Shown here piece by piece: positions 1 through 8,224 of a stretch of DNA of 64,000 nt (its first letter is position 1; each line of letters begins with the position of its first letter). The notes under the pieces were generated by a model, which did not search any database, was not told the DNA's origin, and saw only the letters and a program-made list of their open reading frames with translations. The position numbers and the translations under genes were made by a program. This DNA comes from JAOXRU01 sp965247735. Its GTDB lineage: Bacteria; Bacteroidota; Bacteroidia; Flavobacteriales; Flavobacteriaceae. The stretch lies in the NCBI GenBank assembly GCA_965247735.1, contig CBDFHN010000002.1, forward strand, positions 1,860,001-1,924,000, written 5' to 3'.

Positions 1-53
1 CTTAACTCTTCAATTTGCCAAATATTTCTTATTGTTTCAATAAATCTTTTCAT
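1..53 (-). CDS. secY: SecY, protein translocase subunit (N-terminus only)
   Basis: Only the first 17 codons are inside the window; the gene runs off the left edge. The reading from the ATG at 51-53 is MKRFIETIRNIWQIEELR, the amphipathic N-terminal helix typical of flavobacterial SecY, the central pore subunit of the Sec translocon in the inner membrane. It lies 15 nt downstream of the rplO stop, the normal place for secY at the end of the spc-type ribosomal operon. The identification rests on this short segment plus position, so the start is well supported but nothing can be said about the rest of the gene. Confidence 0.85.
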   Translation of the reverse strand, partial: MKRFIETIRNIWQIEEL

Positions 54-68
54 GTAGTTGTTGTGTTA

Positions 69-521
69 TTACAAAGTTACTGCTTCTCCTCCTTTTGCTT
101 CAATAGCTGCTTTAGCTGATGCAGTAAATTTATGTACAGAAACTGATATTTTAGCGTTTAATTCACCACCACCTAGGATTTTAACTAAATCGTTTTTCCC
201 AGCTAGTCTATTTGCAACTAAAACCTCTAAATTGATTGTATCTTTAACTGTACCTTTTTCTACAAGTTCTTGCAATTTGCTTAGATTAATACCAACATAC
301 TCTTTTCTGTTGATATTTGTAAATCCAAACTTAGGAACACGTCTTTGTAAAGGCATTTGACCACCTTCAAAACCAATTTTTCTAGAATATCCAGATCTTG
401 ATTTTGCACCTTTATGTCCTCTTGTAGCTGTTCCACCTTTTCCAGAACCTTGTCCTCTACCTACGCGTTTCCCATCTCTATGGACAGAACCTTCCGCTGG
501 TTTTAAATTACTTAAATTCAT
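69..521 (-). CDS. rplO: 50S ribosomal protein L15
   Basis: This 150-residue protein is the usual length for bacterial L15, a late-assembling 23S rRNA-binding protein of the large subunit. The glycine/arginine-rich N-terminal extension (residues about 20-45, GRGQGSGKGG and RGHKGAKSRSG) and the GFEGGQMPLQRRVPKFGF segment at about 50-67 are diagnostic. It sits between rpmD (16 nt upstream) and secY (15 nt downstream), as in other bacterial spc operons. Nothing unusual is seen. Confidence 0.98.
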   Translation of the reverse strand: MNLSNLKPAEGSVHRDGKRVGRGQGSGKGGTATRGHKGAKSRSGYSRKIGFEGGQMPLQRRVPKFGFTNINRKEYVGINLSKLQELVEKGTVKDTINLEVLVANRLAGKNDLVKILGGGELNAKISVSVHKFTASAKAAIEAKGGEAVTL

Positions 522-537
522 TTGTACTCTAGTGTTA

Positions 538-717
538 TTAAGCTTCCTGAACAGAAACTAAGTGTTTAACTTTATTTACCATACCAAGAATTGCTGGAGT
601 AGCATCATGTTCAACTACTTGTCCTAATTTTCTAAGTCCAAGAGCTATTAAAGTTCTTTTCTGGTCTTGAGGACGCTTGATATTACTTCTTGTCTGCGTT
701 ACTTTTATCTTTCCCAT
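538..717 (-). CDS. rpmD: 50S ribosomal protein L30
   Basis: A 59-codon gene found by reading the gap between rpsE and rplO on the minus strand. It starts MGKIKVTQTRSNIK and ends VNKVKHLVSVQEA. The basic segment RPQDQKRTLIALGLRKLGQ is the L30 signature. L30 is a small protein of the large ribosomal subunit near 5S rRNA. The length (about 60 aa) and position (11 nt after rpsE, 16 nt before rplO) are exactly those expected, so this is a real gene despite its small size. Confidence 0.96.
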   Translation of the reverse strand: MGKIKVTQTRSNIKRPQDQKRTLIALGLRKLGQVVEHDATPAILGMVNKVKHLVSVQEA

Positions 718-728
718 CTTATCTTTAA

Positions 729-1250
729 TTATCCTTTAAAAACTTTGTCCAAAGATACACCTCTTTCTTGAGCTACAGAAGCTGCATTACGCAATTTCAA
801 TAGGGCATCAAAAGTAGCCTTTACAACATTATGTGGGTTAGAAGAACCTTGAGACTTAGATAATACATCTTGTACACCAACTGCTTCTAATACTGCTCTT
901 ACAGCACCACCAGCAATAACTCCAGTACCATGTGATGCAGGCTGGATATAAACCCTAGCTCCACCAAATTTACCTTTTTGCTCGTGTGGTAATGTTCCTT
1001 TTATTAAAGGAATTCTAATTAAATTTTTCTTAGCATCTTCAACACCTTTAGAAATTGCAGTAGCAACTTCCTTAGATTTTCCTAAACCGTGTCCTACAAC
1101 ACCGTTTTCGTCACCAACTACAACGATAGCAGAGAAACCAAATGCTCTACCACCTTTTGTAACTTTAGTAACACGTTGAACACCTACAAGACGGTCTTTT
1201 AACTCCAAACCACCCGGCTTCACTGTTTCTACGTTTTTATAATTCTGCAT
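729..1250 (-). CDS. rpsE: 30S ribosomal protein S5
   Basis: A 173-residue S5, which shapes the mRNA entry region of the 30S subunit and contributes to decoding fidelity. The N-terminal double-stranded RNA-binding fold contains RVTKVTKGGRAFGFSAIVVV at about 26-45, and the C-terminal half has GTGVIAGGAVRAVLEAVGVQ at about 108-127; both are hallmark S5 segments. The ATG is 8 nt downstream of the rplR stop. It belongs to the spc-like part of the superoperon. Nothing odd is seen. Confidence 0.98.
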   Translation of the reverse strand: MQNYKNVETVKPGGLELKDRLVGVQRVTKVTKGGRAFGFSAIVVVGDENGVVGHGLGKSKEVATAISKGVEDAKKNLIRIPLIKGTLPHEQKGKFGGARVYIQPASHGTGVIAGGAVRAVLEAVGVQDVLSKSQGSSNPHNVVKATFDALLKLRNAASVAQERGVSLDKVFKG

Positions 1251-1258
1251 AATATTTC

Positions 1259-1612
1259 TTAGAATTTAAGTCCTGCTTCTCTAGCACCTTCTGCTAATGA
1301 TTTAACTCTTCCGTGGTATAAATAACCTCCACGATCAAAAGTAATAGTTTCGATACCAGCTTTCAAACCTTTTTCTGCAACTGCTTTACCAACTAGTTTA
1401 GCAATTTCAATTTTAGATCCTGAAGCAGCTACCTCTTTGTCCCTTGATGATGCAGCAACTATAGTTGCTCCAGAATTGTCATCAATAATTTGCGCGTAAA
1501 TCTCTTTATTACTTCTAAAAACGGCTAACCTTGGCTTAGTAGCAGTTCCAACAGCAATCTTTCTGATTCTATTTTTAATACGCTGTCTTTTCTCTGTCTT
1601 AGATAATTTCAT
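1259..1612 (-). CDS. rplR: 50S ribosomal protein L18
   Basis: A 117-residue L18, which binds 5S rRNA and anchors it in the central protuberance. Diagnostic segments are KPRLAVFRSNKEIYAQIID at about 27-45 and the C-terminal FDRGGYLYHGRVKSLAEGAR at about 92-111. The length is standard. It lies between rplF (11-nt gap) and rpsE (8-nt gap) in the usual order L6-L18-S5. Confidence 0.98.
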   Translation of the reverse strand: MKLSKTEKRQRIKNRIRKIAVGTATKPRLAVFRSNKEIYAQIIDDNSGATIVAASSRDKEVAASGSKIEIAKLVGKAVAEKGLKAGIETITFDRGGYLYHGRVKSLAEGAREAGLKF

Positions 1613-1623
1613 AATCTTAAGTA

Positions 1624-2166
1624 TTAAGCTGTTTTACCTGCTTTTCTTCTAAGCTGTTCTCCAACAAATTTAACTCCTTTTCCTTTGTACGGCTCAGGTT
1701 TACGCATAGAACGAATCTTTGCTGCAACTTGCCCTACTAACTGCTTATCTACAGATGTTAATTTTATAATAGGATTCTTACCTTTTTCAGATACAGTTTC
1801 CACTTTAACCTCTGGCGCCAATTGCAATACGATAGTATGAGAGTATCCTAAAGCCAAATCAAGAACTTGTCCTTGATTAGATGCTCTATACCCAACTCCT
1901 ACTAATTCTAATTCCTTAGAAAATCCTTTAGTTACACCTTCAATCATGTTACTGACAAGTGCTCTATAAAGACCGTGTTTTGCCTTATGGTCTTTTGATT
2001 CAGAAGCACGCTCTAATACGATTTTACCGTCTTCTTGTTTCAATGATACTCCATTGAATTCCTGAGTAAGCTCACCTAACTTCCCTTTAACCGTAATCTG
2101 GTTTTCTTGGATGTCTAGTGTAACTCCTTCTGGAATTGCTATTGGACTTTTACCTATTCTTGACAT
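1624..2166 (-). CDS. rplF: 50S ribosomal protein L6
   Basis: A 180-residue L6, a two-domain 23S rRNA-binding protein near the factor-binding site. It begins MSRIGKSPIAIPEGV, carries the internal GVTKGFSKELELVGVGYRA segment, and ends with RKPEPYKGKGVKF near residue 155 followed by the basic tail RRKAGKTA. These are all typical of the family. It follows rpsH with an 18-nt gap. Confidence 0.98.
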   Translation of the reverse strand: MSRIGKSPIAIPEGVTLDIQENQITVKGKLGELTQEFNGVSLKQEDGKIVLERASESKDHKAKHGLYRALVSNMIEGVTKGFSKELELVGVGYRASNQGQVLDLALGYSHTIVLQLAPEVKVETVSEKGKNPIIKLTSVDKQLVGQVAAKIRSMRKPEPYKGKGVKFVGEQLRRKAGKTA

Positions 2167-2184
2167 TTTTCTTAGTCTTAATTT

Positions 2185-2583
2185 TTAATATACGTAACAC
2201 AATACTTCACCACCTACATTTTCTCTTTGTGCTTGTTTAACTGTCATTACTCCGTGAGAAGTTGAAACGATAGCTATACCAAGTCCATTTAGAATTCTAG
2301 GCAATTCACCAGAACTAGCGTATTTACGTAAACCTGGTTTACTAATACGTTGTAACTCTTTAATCACTGGAGTTTTTGTAAGCCTATCATATTTCAAAGC
2401 TATTTTTATCACTCCTTGTGCTGTACTGTCTTCAAATTTATAACTTAAGATATATCCTTGGTCGAATAATATCTTAGTCATTTCTTTCTTTAATTTAGAA
2501 GCCGGAATCTCTACAACTCTATGACCTGCACTGTTCGCGTTTCTAATTCTTGTTAAATAATCTGCGATAGGATCTGTAATCAT
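2185..2583 (-). CDS. rpsH: 30S ribosomal protein S8
   Basis: A 132-residue S8, a primary 16S rRNA-binding protein of the 30S platform. It starts MITDPIADYLTRIRNA and ends with the conserved GIAIVSTSHGVMTVKQAQ region plus GGEVLCYVY. In E. coli S8 represses the spc operon; whether the same control acts here cannot be judged from this sequence. The gap to the upstream rpsN is 21 nt. Confidence 0.98.
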   Translation of the reverse strand: MITDPIADYLTRIRNANSAGHRVVEIPASKLKKEMTKILFDQGYILSYKFEDSTAQGVIKIALKYDRLTKTPVIKELQRISKPGLRKYASSGELPRILNGLGIAIVSTSHGVMTVKQAQRENVGGEVLCYVY

Positions 2584-2604
2584 TTCTTTACCCTTTAAAA
2601 GTTA

Positions 2605-2874
2605 TTACCAACTTGCTTTTCTTACTCCAGGAATTAACCCTTTGTTTGCCATTTCTCTAAACATTACACGAGAAATTCCGAATGTACGCATGTACCCTTT
2701 TGGTCTACCAGTAATTTTACATCTGTTGTGTAAACGTACAGGTGAAGCATCTTTTGGTAATTTTTGCAAACCTTCATAGTCTCCAGCTTCTTTTAAAGCC
2801 TTTCTCTTTTCAGCATACTTTGCTACCATTTTTTGTCTCTTAACCTCGCGGGCTTTCATTGATTCTTTAGCCAT
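2605..2874 (-). CDS. rpsN: 30S ribosomal protein S14 (zinc-independent form)
   Basis: An 89-residue S14 of the small-subunit head. The C-terminal motif RCKITGRPKGYMRTFGISR is diagnostic. Only one cysteine is present and there is no CxxC pair, so this is the longer zinc-independent (C-minus) form rather than the short zinc-binding form. Its ATG is 2 nt from the rplE stop, suggesting translational coupling. Confidence 0.97.
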   Translation of the reverse strand: MAKESMKAREVKRQKMVAKYAEKRKALKEAGDYEGLQKLPKDASPVRLHNRCKITGRPKGYMRTFGISRVMFREMANKGLIPGVRKASW

Positions 2875-2876
2875 AC

Positions 2877-3428
2877 TTAATTCTTTTTAAAAGGTAATCC
2901 TAATTCTGTTAGTAATGATTTAGCTTCCTTATCAGTTGGAGCAGATGTTACAAATGTAATATCCATTCCATTGATTCTATTTACCTTATCGATATCTATC
3001 TCAGGGAAAATAATTTGCTCAGTAACACCTAAGTTATAGTTTCCTCTACCATCAAAACCTGTAGCTTTAATACCTTTGAAATCTCTAACCCTTGGTAAAG
3101 CAGAAGTAACCAATCTATCTAAGAATTCGTACATTCTTTCACCACGTAAAGTAACTTTCGCCCCAATTGGCATCCCTTTACGTAATTTAAATGCAGCTAC
3201 ATCCTTTTTAGACAATGTAGATATTGCTCTCTGTCCTGTAATAGTAGTTAATTCATCAACAGCGTGATCAATTAATTTCTTATCAGCAACAGCAGCACCT
3301 ACTCCTCTACTTAATACTATCTTTTCCAATTTCGGTACTTGCATTACGTTCTTGTATCCGAATTCTTCTGTAAGAGTAGAAACTATTCTTTCTTTATACT
3401 CTTGTTTTAATCTTGCAACGTAAGCCAT
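2877..3428 (-). CDS. rplE: 50S ribosomal protein L5
   Basis: A 183-residue L5, which binds 5S rRNA and contacts the P-site tRNA. Diagnostic segments include NVMQVPKLEKIVLSRGVG at about 27-44, ITGQRAISTLSKKDVAAFKLR at about 83-103, and the C-terminal GMDITFVTSA. Its start codon overlaps the rplX stop by one base (TAATG), so translation of the two is probably coupled. Confidence 0.98.
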   Translation of the reverse strand: MAYVARLKQEYKERIVSTLTEEFGYKNVMQVPKLEKIVLSRGVGAAVADKKLIDHAVDELTTITGQRAISTLSKKDVAAFKLRKGMPIGAKVTLRGERMYEFLDRLVTSALPRVRDFKGIKATGFDGRGNYNLGVTEQIIFPEIDIDKVNRINGMDITFVTSAPTDKEAKSLLTELGLPFKKN

Positions 3429-3739
3429 TATATTACTTCATTAGATTTTTTAGCAAGTCTCACTTTCTTCCCATCCTTTTCTTCAAAACCTACTCTTGTT
3501 GTTTCTCCTTTAGAAGTCAACAATGAAAGGTTAGAAATATGAATAGGAGCTTCTTTCTTAACGATTCCTCCTTGAGGACTGTTAGCACTTGGCTTCTGAT
3601 GTTTAGAAACCATGTTTACACCCTCAACTATCGCTTTGTTCTTTACACGATCTACAGTAACAATAGTACCTTCTGTCCCTTTATGGTCTCCAGCAATTAC
3701 TCTTACTTTATCTCCTGTTTTTATCTTTAGTTTCGTCAT
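3428..3739 (-). CDS. rplX: 50S ribosomal protein L24
   Basis: A 103-residue L24, an assembly-initiator protein of the 50S subunit. The KOW motif is evident near the N-terminus (KTGDKVRVIAGDHKGTEGTI, about residues 7-26), followed by VEGVNMVSKHQKP. Length and order (L14-L24-L5) are standard. The stop overlaps the rplE start by one base. Confidence 0.98.
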   Translation of the reverse strand: MTKLKIKTGDKVRVIAGDHKGTEGTIVTVDRVKNKAIVEGVNMVSKHQKPSANSPQGGIVKKEAPIHISNLSLLTSKGETTRVGFEEKDGKKVRLAKKSNEVI

Positions 3740-3754
3740 CTCTTGAACTTATTA

Positions 3755-4123
3755 TTAAAGCACCTCTGGAGCTAATGATACAATCTTCATGAATTGTTTA
3801 TCACGAAGTTCTCTTGCAACAGGACCAAATACACGTGTACCTCTCATTTCCCCAGTTGGGTTTAATAGTACACAGGCATTATCATCAAATCTGATATAAG
3901 AACCATCTGGTCTTCTAACTTCTTTTCTGGTTCTTACCACTACTGCAGTAGAAACTTGTCCTTTTTTAACACTACCATTTGGAGATACATCTTTAATAGT
4001 AACAACAATTTTATCACCTACAGAAGCATATCTTCTTTTAGTACCACCTAATACACGAATAGTTAAAACTTCTTTCGCACCTGTATTATCAGCAACTCTT
4101 AATCTTGATTCTTGTTGTAACAT
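3755..4123 (-). CDS. rplN: 50S ribosomal protein L14
   Basis: A 122-residue L14, a 23S rRNA-binding protein at the subunit interface. It begins MLQQESRLRVADNTGAKE and contains VVRTRKEVRRPDGSYIRFDDNA and the C-terminal GTRVFGPVARELR, all family signatures. It is 2 nt downstream of rpsQ, and rplX follows 15 nt after it. Confidence 0.98.
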   Translation of the reverse strand: MLQQESRLRVADNTGAKEVLTIRVLGGTKRRYASVGDKIVVTIKDVSPNGSVKKGQVSTAVVVRTRKEVRRPDGSYIRFDDNACVLLNPTGEMRGTRVFGPVARELRDKQFMKIVSLAPEVL

Positions 4124-4125
4124 AA

Positions 4126-4383
4126 TTATTTAGCTCTTTCAATGATTTCAACTAATCTCCAACACTTAGATTTACTTAAAGGCCTTGTTTCCATGATCTT
4201 TACTGTATCTCCAATGTTACAATCGTTCTTTTCGTCGTGAGCAACATATTTCTTTGTCTTAGTCACGAACTTTCCGTACATAGGATGTTTTACTTTTTTA
4301 ACTTCTGCAACAACTATTGATTTTTGCATTTTGTTACTAGTAACAACTCCTACTCTTTCTTTTCTTAAATTTCTATTTTCCAT
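4126..4383 (-). CDS. rpsQ: 30S ribosomal protein S17
   Basis: An 85-residue S17 with the OB-fold signature GVVTSNKMQKSIVVAEV and KHPMYGKFVTKTKKYVAHDE. The C-terminal MEIRPLSK-type segment appears here as METRPLSKSKCWRLVEI. It binds helix regions of the 16S 5' domain. The gene lies 14 nt after rpmC and 2 nt before rplN. Confidence 0.97.
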   Translation of the reverse strand: MENRNLRKERVGVVTSNKMQKSIVVAEVKKVKHPMYGKFVTKTKKYVAHDEKNDCNIGDTVKIMETRPLSKSKCWRLVEIIERAK

Positions 4384-4397
4384 AAAGCAGAATCGAA

Positions 4398-4589
4398 TTA
4401 TTGTAATTCTCTTTTAGTTAACTCAGTCGCTAACCTAGCCACTGTTTTTCTCACTTTTCTAATTTGAAGCGGATTTTCCAATGGAGTTACGCTATGAGCC
4501 ATTTTTATATCTGCATATTGTTTTTTCACTTCAGCTAATCTAGCCTGAAGATCCGCAGTAGATAATTCTATTATTTCTGATTGTTTCAT
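4398..4589 (-). CDS. rpmC: 50S ribosomal protein L29
   Basis: A 63-residue L29, a small helical protein at the peptide exit tunnel. The pattern LSTADLQARLAEVKKQYADIKMAHSVTPLENPLQIR followed by a basic ARLATELTKREL tail fits the family. It is placed between rplP (12 nt) and rpsQ (14 nt), the standard position. Confidence 0.96.
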   Translation of the reverse strand: MKQSEIIELSTADLQARLAEVKKQYADIKMAHSVTPLENPLQIRKVRKTVARLATELTKRELQ

Positions 4590-4601
4590 AATACTATCAA
4601 A

Positions 4602-5021
4602 TTAAGCTGAATAATCTCTAGCTACAATAAACTTAGTTTTTACTGGCAACTTTTGTGCCGCTAATCGAAGTGCTTCTTCAGCGATTTCCTTAGAAACCCC
4701 AGCAATTTCGAACATTATTCTTCCAGGTTTCACAACTGCTGCAAAATATTCCGGCGCACCTTTACCTTTACCCATACGCACCTCTAAAGGCTTCTTTGTA
4801 ATAGGCTTGTCTGGAAATATTTTTATCCATAACTGACCTTCTCTTTTCATAAAACGGGTTGCCGCAATACGAGCCGCCTCAATCTGGCGAGCAGTTAAAA
4901 AAGAAGCATCCAAAGACTTAATACCGAACATACCATTTGAAAGTTCTGTTCCTCTACCGGAATTCCCATTCATACGGCCTTTTTGCATCTTACGAAACTT
5001 GGTTCTTTTTGGCTGTAACAT
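4602..5021 (-). CDS. rplP: 50S ribosomal protein L16
   Basis: A 139-residue L16, a late-assembly protein near the A-site and peptidyl transferase centre. It starts MLQPKRTKFRKMQKGRMNG and has the diagnostic GTELSNGMFGIKSLDASFLTARQIEAARIA-like region and MGKGKGAPEYFAAVVKPGR at about 83-101. It lies between rpsC (23 nt) and rpmC. Confidence 0.98.
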   Translation of the reverse strand: MLQPKRTKFRKMQKGRMNGNSGRGTELSNGMFGIKSLDASFLTARQIEAARIAATRFMKREGQLWIKIFPDKPITKKPLEVRMGKGKGAPEYFAAVVKPGRIMFEIAGVSKEIAEEALRLAAQKLPVKTKFIVARDYSA

Positions 5022-5044
5022 GTTTTCGTTTTACTTTAAATAAA

Positions 5045-5761
5045 TTACTTTCTTCTTCGAGCTTTTCTAGGTCCTGAATTATCATTCCCTTTTCCTTGTT
5101 TTTTAGACATCCCCACTAATGGAGAAAGATCTCTCTTACCATAAACCTCTCCTTTCATGATCCATACTTTAATCCCTAATCTTCCATAGGTAGTATGAGC
5201 TTCATTTAAAGAATAGTCTATGTCAGCTCTAAAAGTTGACAACGGAATTCTTCCGTCCATATAAGATTCAGAACGTGCCATTTCAGCACCATTTAAACGT
5301 CCAGAAATTAAAATTTTAATTCCTTCAGCATTCATACGCATTGCAGCAGCAATAGCCATCTTCATTGCACGTCTGTATGAAATTCTATTTTCAATCTGAC
5401 GAGCAATACTTGCTCCTACTAAATTTGCATCCAGCTCTGGTCTTTTAATTTCAAAGATGTTTATCTGAACCTCTTTTGAAGTAATTTTCTTAAGCTCCTC
5501 TTTCAACTTGTCTACCTCTTGGCCACCTTTTCCGATAATAATACCAGGTCTAGCAGTAGTGATAGTAACGGTTACAAGCTTTAAAGTTCTCTCGATGATT
5601 ACTCTAGACACACTCGCTTTAGATAAACGAGCATGAATATACTTTCTTACTTTATAATCTTCGGCAAGTTTATCACCGTAGTCATTTCCTCCGTACCAGT
5701 TAGATTCCCATCCTCTGATAATCCCAAGACGATTTCCGATTGGGTTTGTTTTCTGTCCCAT
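5045..5761 (-). CDS. rpsC: 30S ribosomal protein S3
   Basis: S3 of the small-subunit head, part of the mRNA entry helicase region. I start the gene at the ATG at 5759-5761 (MGQKTNPIGNRLGI), giving 238 residues. An in-frame ATG ten codons further upstream would overlap rplV and lacks family support. The KH domain loop PGIIIGKGGQEVDKL and the C-terminal domain with GRLNGAEMARSE and GRLGIKVWIMKGEVYG are clear. The rplV stop ends one base before this start. Confidence 0.97.
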   Translation of the reverse strand: MGQKTNPIGNRLGIIRGWESNWYGGNDYGDKLAEDYKVRKYIHARLSKASVSRVIIERTLKLVTVTITTARPGIIIGKGGQEVDKLKEELKKITSKEVQINIFEIKRPELDANLVGASIARQIENRISYRRAMKMAIAAAMRMNAEGIKILISGRLNGAEMARSESYMDGRIPLSTFRADIDYSLNEAHTTYGRLGIKVWIMKGEVYGKRDLSPLVGMSKKQGKGNDNSGPRKARRRK

Positions 5762-5762
5762 A

Positions 5763-6170
5763 TTAACTTGCTGTATTATTTTTAGCTCCAACTACGATAG
5801 TAACGTGGTTAGATCTTTTTCTAATTCTGTGTGCTCTTCCTTGAGGTGCAGGTCTCAATCTTTTCAACATACTACCACTGTCAACTCTAATTTCTTGAAC
5901 AAACAATTCAGCATCTTCAACACTTGCATCTTCGTTCTTAGCTTGCCAGTTAGCAATTGCAGACAATAAAAGTTTCTCTAAACGACGAGAAGCCTCTTTT
6001 GAACTGAACCTTAAAATAGCTAATGCCTTTTCTACATTCACCCCTCTAACTAAATCTGCTACGATTCTCATCTTACGTGGTGAAGTAGGGCAGTTATTCA
6101 ACTTCGCAAACGCCAAAGACTTCCTAGCCTCTTTCATCTGATCTGCTCTTACTCTTTTTCTAACTCCCAT
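5763..6170 (-). CDS. rplV: 50S ribosomal protein L22
   Basis: A 135-residue L22 lining the nascent-peptide exit tunnel. The core signature SPRKMRIVADLVRG is at about 30-43, and the long beta-hairpin ends with RLRPAPQGRAHRIRKRSNHV. It follows rpsS by 7 nt and precedes rpsC by one base. Confidence 0.98.
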   Translation of the reverse strand: MGVRKRVRADQMKEARKSLAFAKLNNCPTSPRKMRIVADLVRGVNVEKALAILRFSSKEASRRLEKLLLSAIANWQAKNEDASVEDAELFVQEIRVDSGSMLKRLRPAPQGRAHRIRKRSNHVTIVVGAKNNTAS

Positions 6171-6177
6171 TACTTAA

Positions 6178-6456
6178 CTATTTTTTACCTTTATTTTTAG
6201 CACCTGCATGACCTCTAAAAGATCTTGTTGGTGAAAACTCTCCTAATTTATGACCTACCATATTCTCTGTAACATATACAGGAACAAACTGACGACCATT
6301 ATGTACAGCAATTGTTTGACCGACAAAATCTGGAGTAATCATAGATGCTCTAGACCATGTCTTTATAACTGCTTTCTTTCCTGATTCAACATTTCGTTGA
6401 ACTTTCTTATCTAAACTATTGAGAACGTAAGGTCCTTTTTTTAATGAACGTGCCAT
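6178..6456 (-). CDS. rpsS: 30S ribosomal protein S19
   Basis: A 92-residue S19 of the 30S head, contacting the A-site region and forming an intersubunit bridge. MARSLKKGPYV at the N-terminus, KTWSRASMITPDFVGQTIAVHNG in the middle, and HKLGEFSPTRSFRGHAG near the end are diagnostic. It follows rplB by 6 nt. Confidence 0.98.
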   Translation of the reverse strand: MARSLKKGPYVLNSLDKKVQRNVESGKKAVIKTWSRASMITPDFVGQTIAVHNGRQFVPVYVTENMVGHKLGEFSPTRSFRGHAGAKNKGKK

Positions 6457-6462
6457 CTTATC

Positions 6463-7284
6463 TTATTTTTTTCTACGTTCTACAATATACTTATTACTCG
6501 CTTTAGTTTTAGAACGTGTTCTAAATCCTTTAGCCGGAATACCATTTCTGGATCTTGGGTGACCTCCAGAAGATTTCCCTTCACCACCACCCATTGGATG
6601 ATCCACAGGGTTCATCACAACTGGTCTTGTTCTTGGTCTTCTTCCCAACCATCTACTTCTACCTGCTTTACCAGATACTAGTAATTGGTGATCAGAATTA
6701 GAAACTACTCCTACTGTTGCAACACAATTAACCAAAATTAATCTTGTTTCACCAGAAGGTAATTTCACTGTAGCATACTTACCATCTCTTGCCATAAGCT
6801 GTGCAAAAGCACCAGCACTACGAGCCATAACAGCTCCTTGACCAGGTCGTAATTCTATACAAGAAATCACTGACCCTAATGGAATATCACTAAGCGGCAA
6901 AGCATTTCCAATTTCAGGAGCAATACCCGAACCAGACTCTACTTTTTGACCTACTTGAAGACCATTTTGAGCAATGATATATCTTTTTTCTTCGTCAGCA
7001 TATTTCACCAAAGCAATAAATGCTGTTCTGTTTGGATCGTATTGAATAGAATCAACAATAGCTTCTCCGCTCTTGTCTCTCTTAAAATCAATAACACGAT
7101 ACCTTTTCTTATGACCACCACCTTTATAGCGCATGGTCATTCTTCCTTGACTGTTTCTACCACCAGACCTTTTTAACGGAGCAAGCAAGCTTTTCTCCGG
7201 CTTATCAGTAGTAATGGCGTCAAATCCATTAACTACTCTAAAACGCTGTCCTGGCGTAACTGGTTTTAATTTTCTAACTGACAT
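6463..7284 (-). CDS. rplB: 50S ribosomal protein L2
   Basis: A 273-residue L2, a primary 23S rRNA-binding protein needed for subunit association and peptidyl transferase activity. The N-terminal RSGGRNSQGRMTMRYKGGGHK and the C-terminal VMNPVDHPMGGGEGKSSGGHP segments are unmistakable, and the latter contains the conserved histidine of the active-centre loop. It follows rplW with a 13-nt gap. Confidence 0.99.
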   Translation of the reverse strand: MSVRKLKPVTPGQRFRVVNGFDAITTDKPEKSLLAPLKRSGGRNSQGRMTMRYKGGGHKKRYRVIDFKRDKSGEAIVDSIQYDPNRTAFIALVKYADEEKRYIIAQNGLQVGQKVESGSGIAPEIGNALPLSDIPLGSVISCIELRPGQGAVMARSAGAFAQLMARDGKYATVKLPSGETRLILVNCVATVGVVSNSDHQLLVSGKAGRSRWLGRRPRTRPVVMNPVDHPMGGGEGKSSGGHPRSRNGIPAKGFRTRSKTKASNKYIVERRKK

Positions 7285-7297
7285 CTCTTGTCTTTAC

Positions 7298-7588
7298 TTA
7301 AATATTACTATAAAAATCTATAGCATCCCCTTCAGCTACATCGATAATTGCTTTTTTATAAGCATTCGTCTTACCGTTTTGGATACCAGTTTTTGTAAAT
7401 TTTGTTTTTCTATTAGGACCATAAACCATAGTCCTAACCTTATCAACAGAAACTCCATAAGCAGTCTCAATTGCTTCTTTGATCTCAAGCTTATTAGCTC
7501 TTAAATCCACAACAAACCCATAACGATTATTTAACTCGCTATCAGCGTTCATCTTTTCCGTAATAATTGGCTTAATTAATATTCTCAT
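7298..7588 (-). CDS. rplW: 50S ribosomal protein L23
   Basis: A 96-residue L23, which sits at the exit tunnel and docks trigger factor and SRP. IIKPIITEKM-type N-terminus (ILIKPIITEKMNADSE), EIKEAIETAYGVSVDKVRTM in the middle, and KTKFTKTGIQNGKTNAYKKA near the end fit the family. It lies 6 nt after rplD and before rplB. Confidence 0.98.
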   Translation of the reverse strand: MRILIKPIITEKMNADSELNNRYGFVVDLRANKLEIKEAIETAYGVSVDKVRTMVYGPNRKTKFTKTGIQNGKTNAYKKAIIDVAEGDAIDFYSNI

Positions 7589-7594
7589 AACCTC

Positions 7595-8224
7595 TTATTT
7601 TGCTAAATTAGCTTCAATTCCCTCTAAAGAACTTTCCAACAAGACTAATGCTTCATTGTTAAGAATCTTATAAGTACTTAATTCTGAGGACTTTACAGCT
7701 TCAGACCCCTTTAAATTACGTGATGACAAATATACATTATTATTTGAATCACCCAACACAAACAAAGATTTTTTACTATCTAACCCTAAGGCTCTCAAAA
7801 CATCAACGAAATTCTTTGTCTTTGGTGCTTCAAATTCGAAGTCCTCCAAAACAACAACTTCACTCGCTTTTGCCTTAATACTTAATGCAGATTTACGAGC
7901 TAAACGTTTTAAATTTTTGTTAAGTTTTGTCGTATAATCTTTTGGTCTAGGACCAAAAATTCTACCACCACCTCTAAAAACTGGAGACTTAATACTACCT
8001 GCTCTTGCAGTACCAGTTCCTTTTTGTTTCTTTATTTTTCTAGTACTACCAGTTATCTCTGCTCTTTCTTTAGCTTTATGAGTACCTTGACGTTGGTTAC
8101 CCATAAACCTTTTTACATCTAAATAGACAGCATGATTATTTGGCTCAATACCATAAACAGCATCAGAAAGCTCAACCTCTCTACCTGTTTCTTTTCCTTG
8201 AATATTTACAACTGCTACTTTCAT
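7595..8224 (-). CDS. rplD: 50S ribosomal protein L4
   Basis: A 209-residue L4, a 50S assembly protein whose extended loop reaches the exit tunnel. The loop contains GSTRKIKKQKGTGTARAGSIK and PVFRGGGRIFGPRPKDY, both diagnostic. Its start overlaps the rplC stop by one base (TAATG). In E. coli L4 is the autogenous regulator of the S10 operon; here a structured spacer lies just upstream of rplC, which makes leader control conceivable but unproven. Confidence 0.98.
   Translation of the reverse strand: MKVAVVNIQGKETGREVELSDAVYGIEPNNHAVYLDVKRFMGNQRQGTHKAKERAEITGSTRKIKKQKGTGTARAGSIKSPVFRGGGRIFGPRPKDYTTKLNKNLKRLARKSALSIKAKASEVVVLEDFEFEAPKTKNFVDVLRALGLDSKKSLFVLGDSNNNVYLSSRNLKGSEAVKSSELSTYKILNNEALVLLESSLEGIEANLAK

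Noticed and set aside
58..360. Plus-strand frame opposite rplO
   Set aside because: It lies fully antisense to a certain ribosomal protein gene and its sequence is just the complement of conserved codons. The same applies to other antisense frames across fusA, gcvP, rplB, pafA and the T9SS substrate.
5762..5791. Upstream start for rpsC
   Set aside because: It would add ten residues not found in S3 and overlap rplV; MGQKTNPIG at 5761 is the family start.
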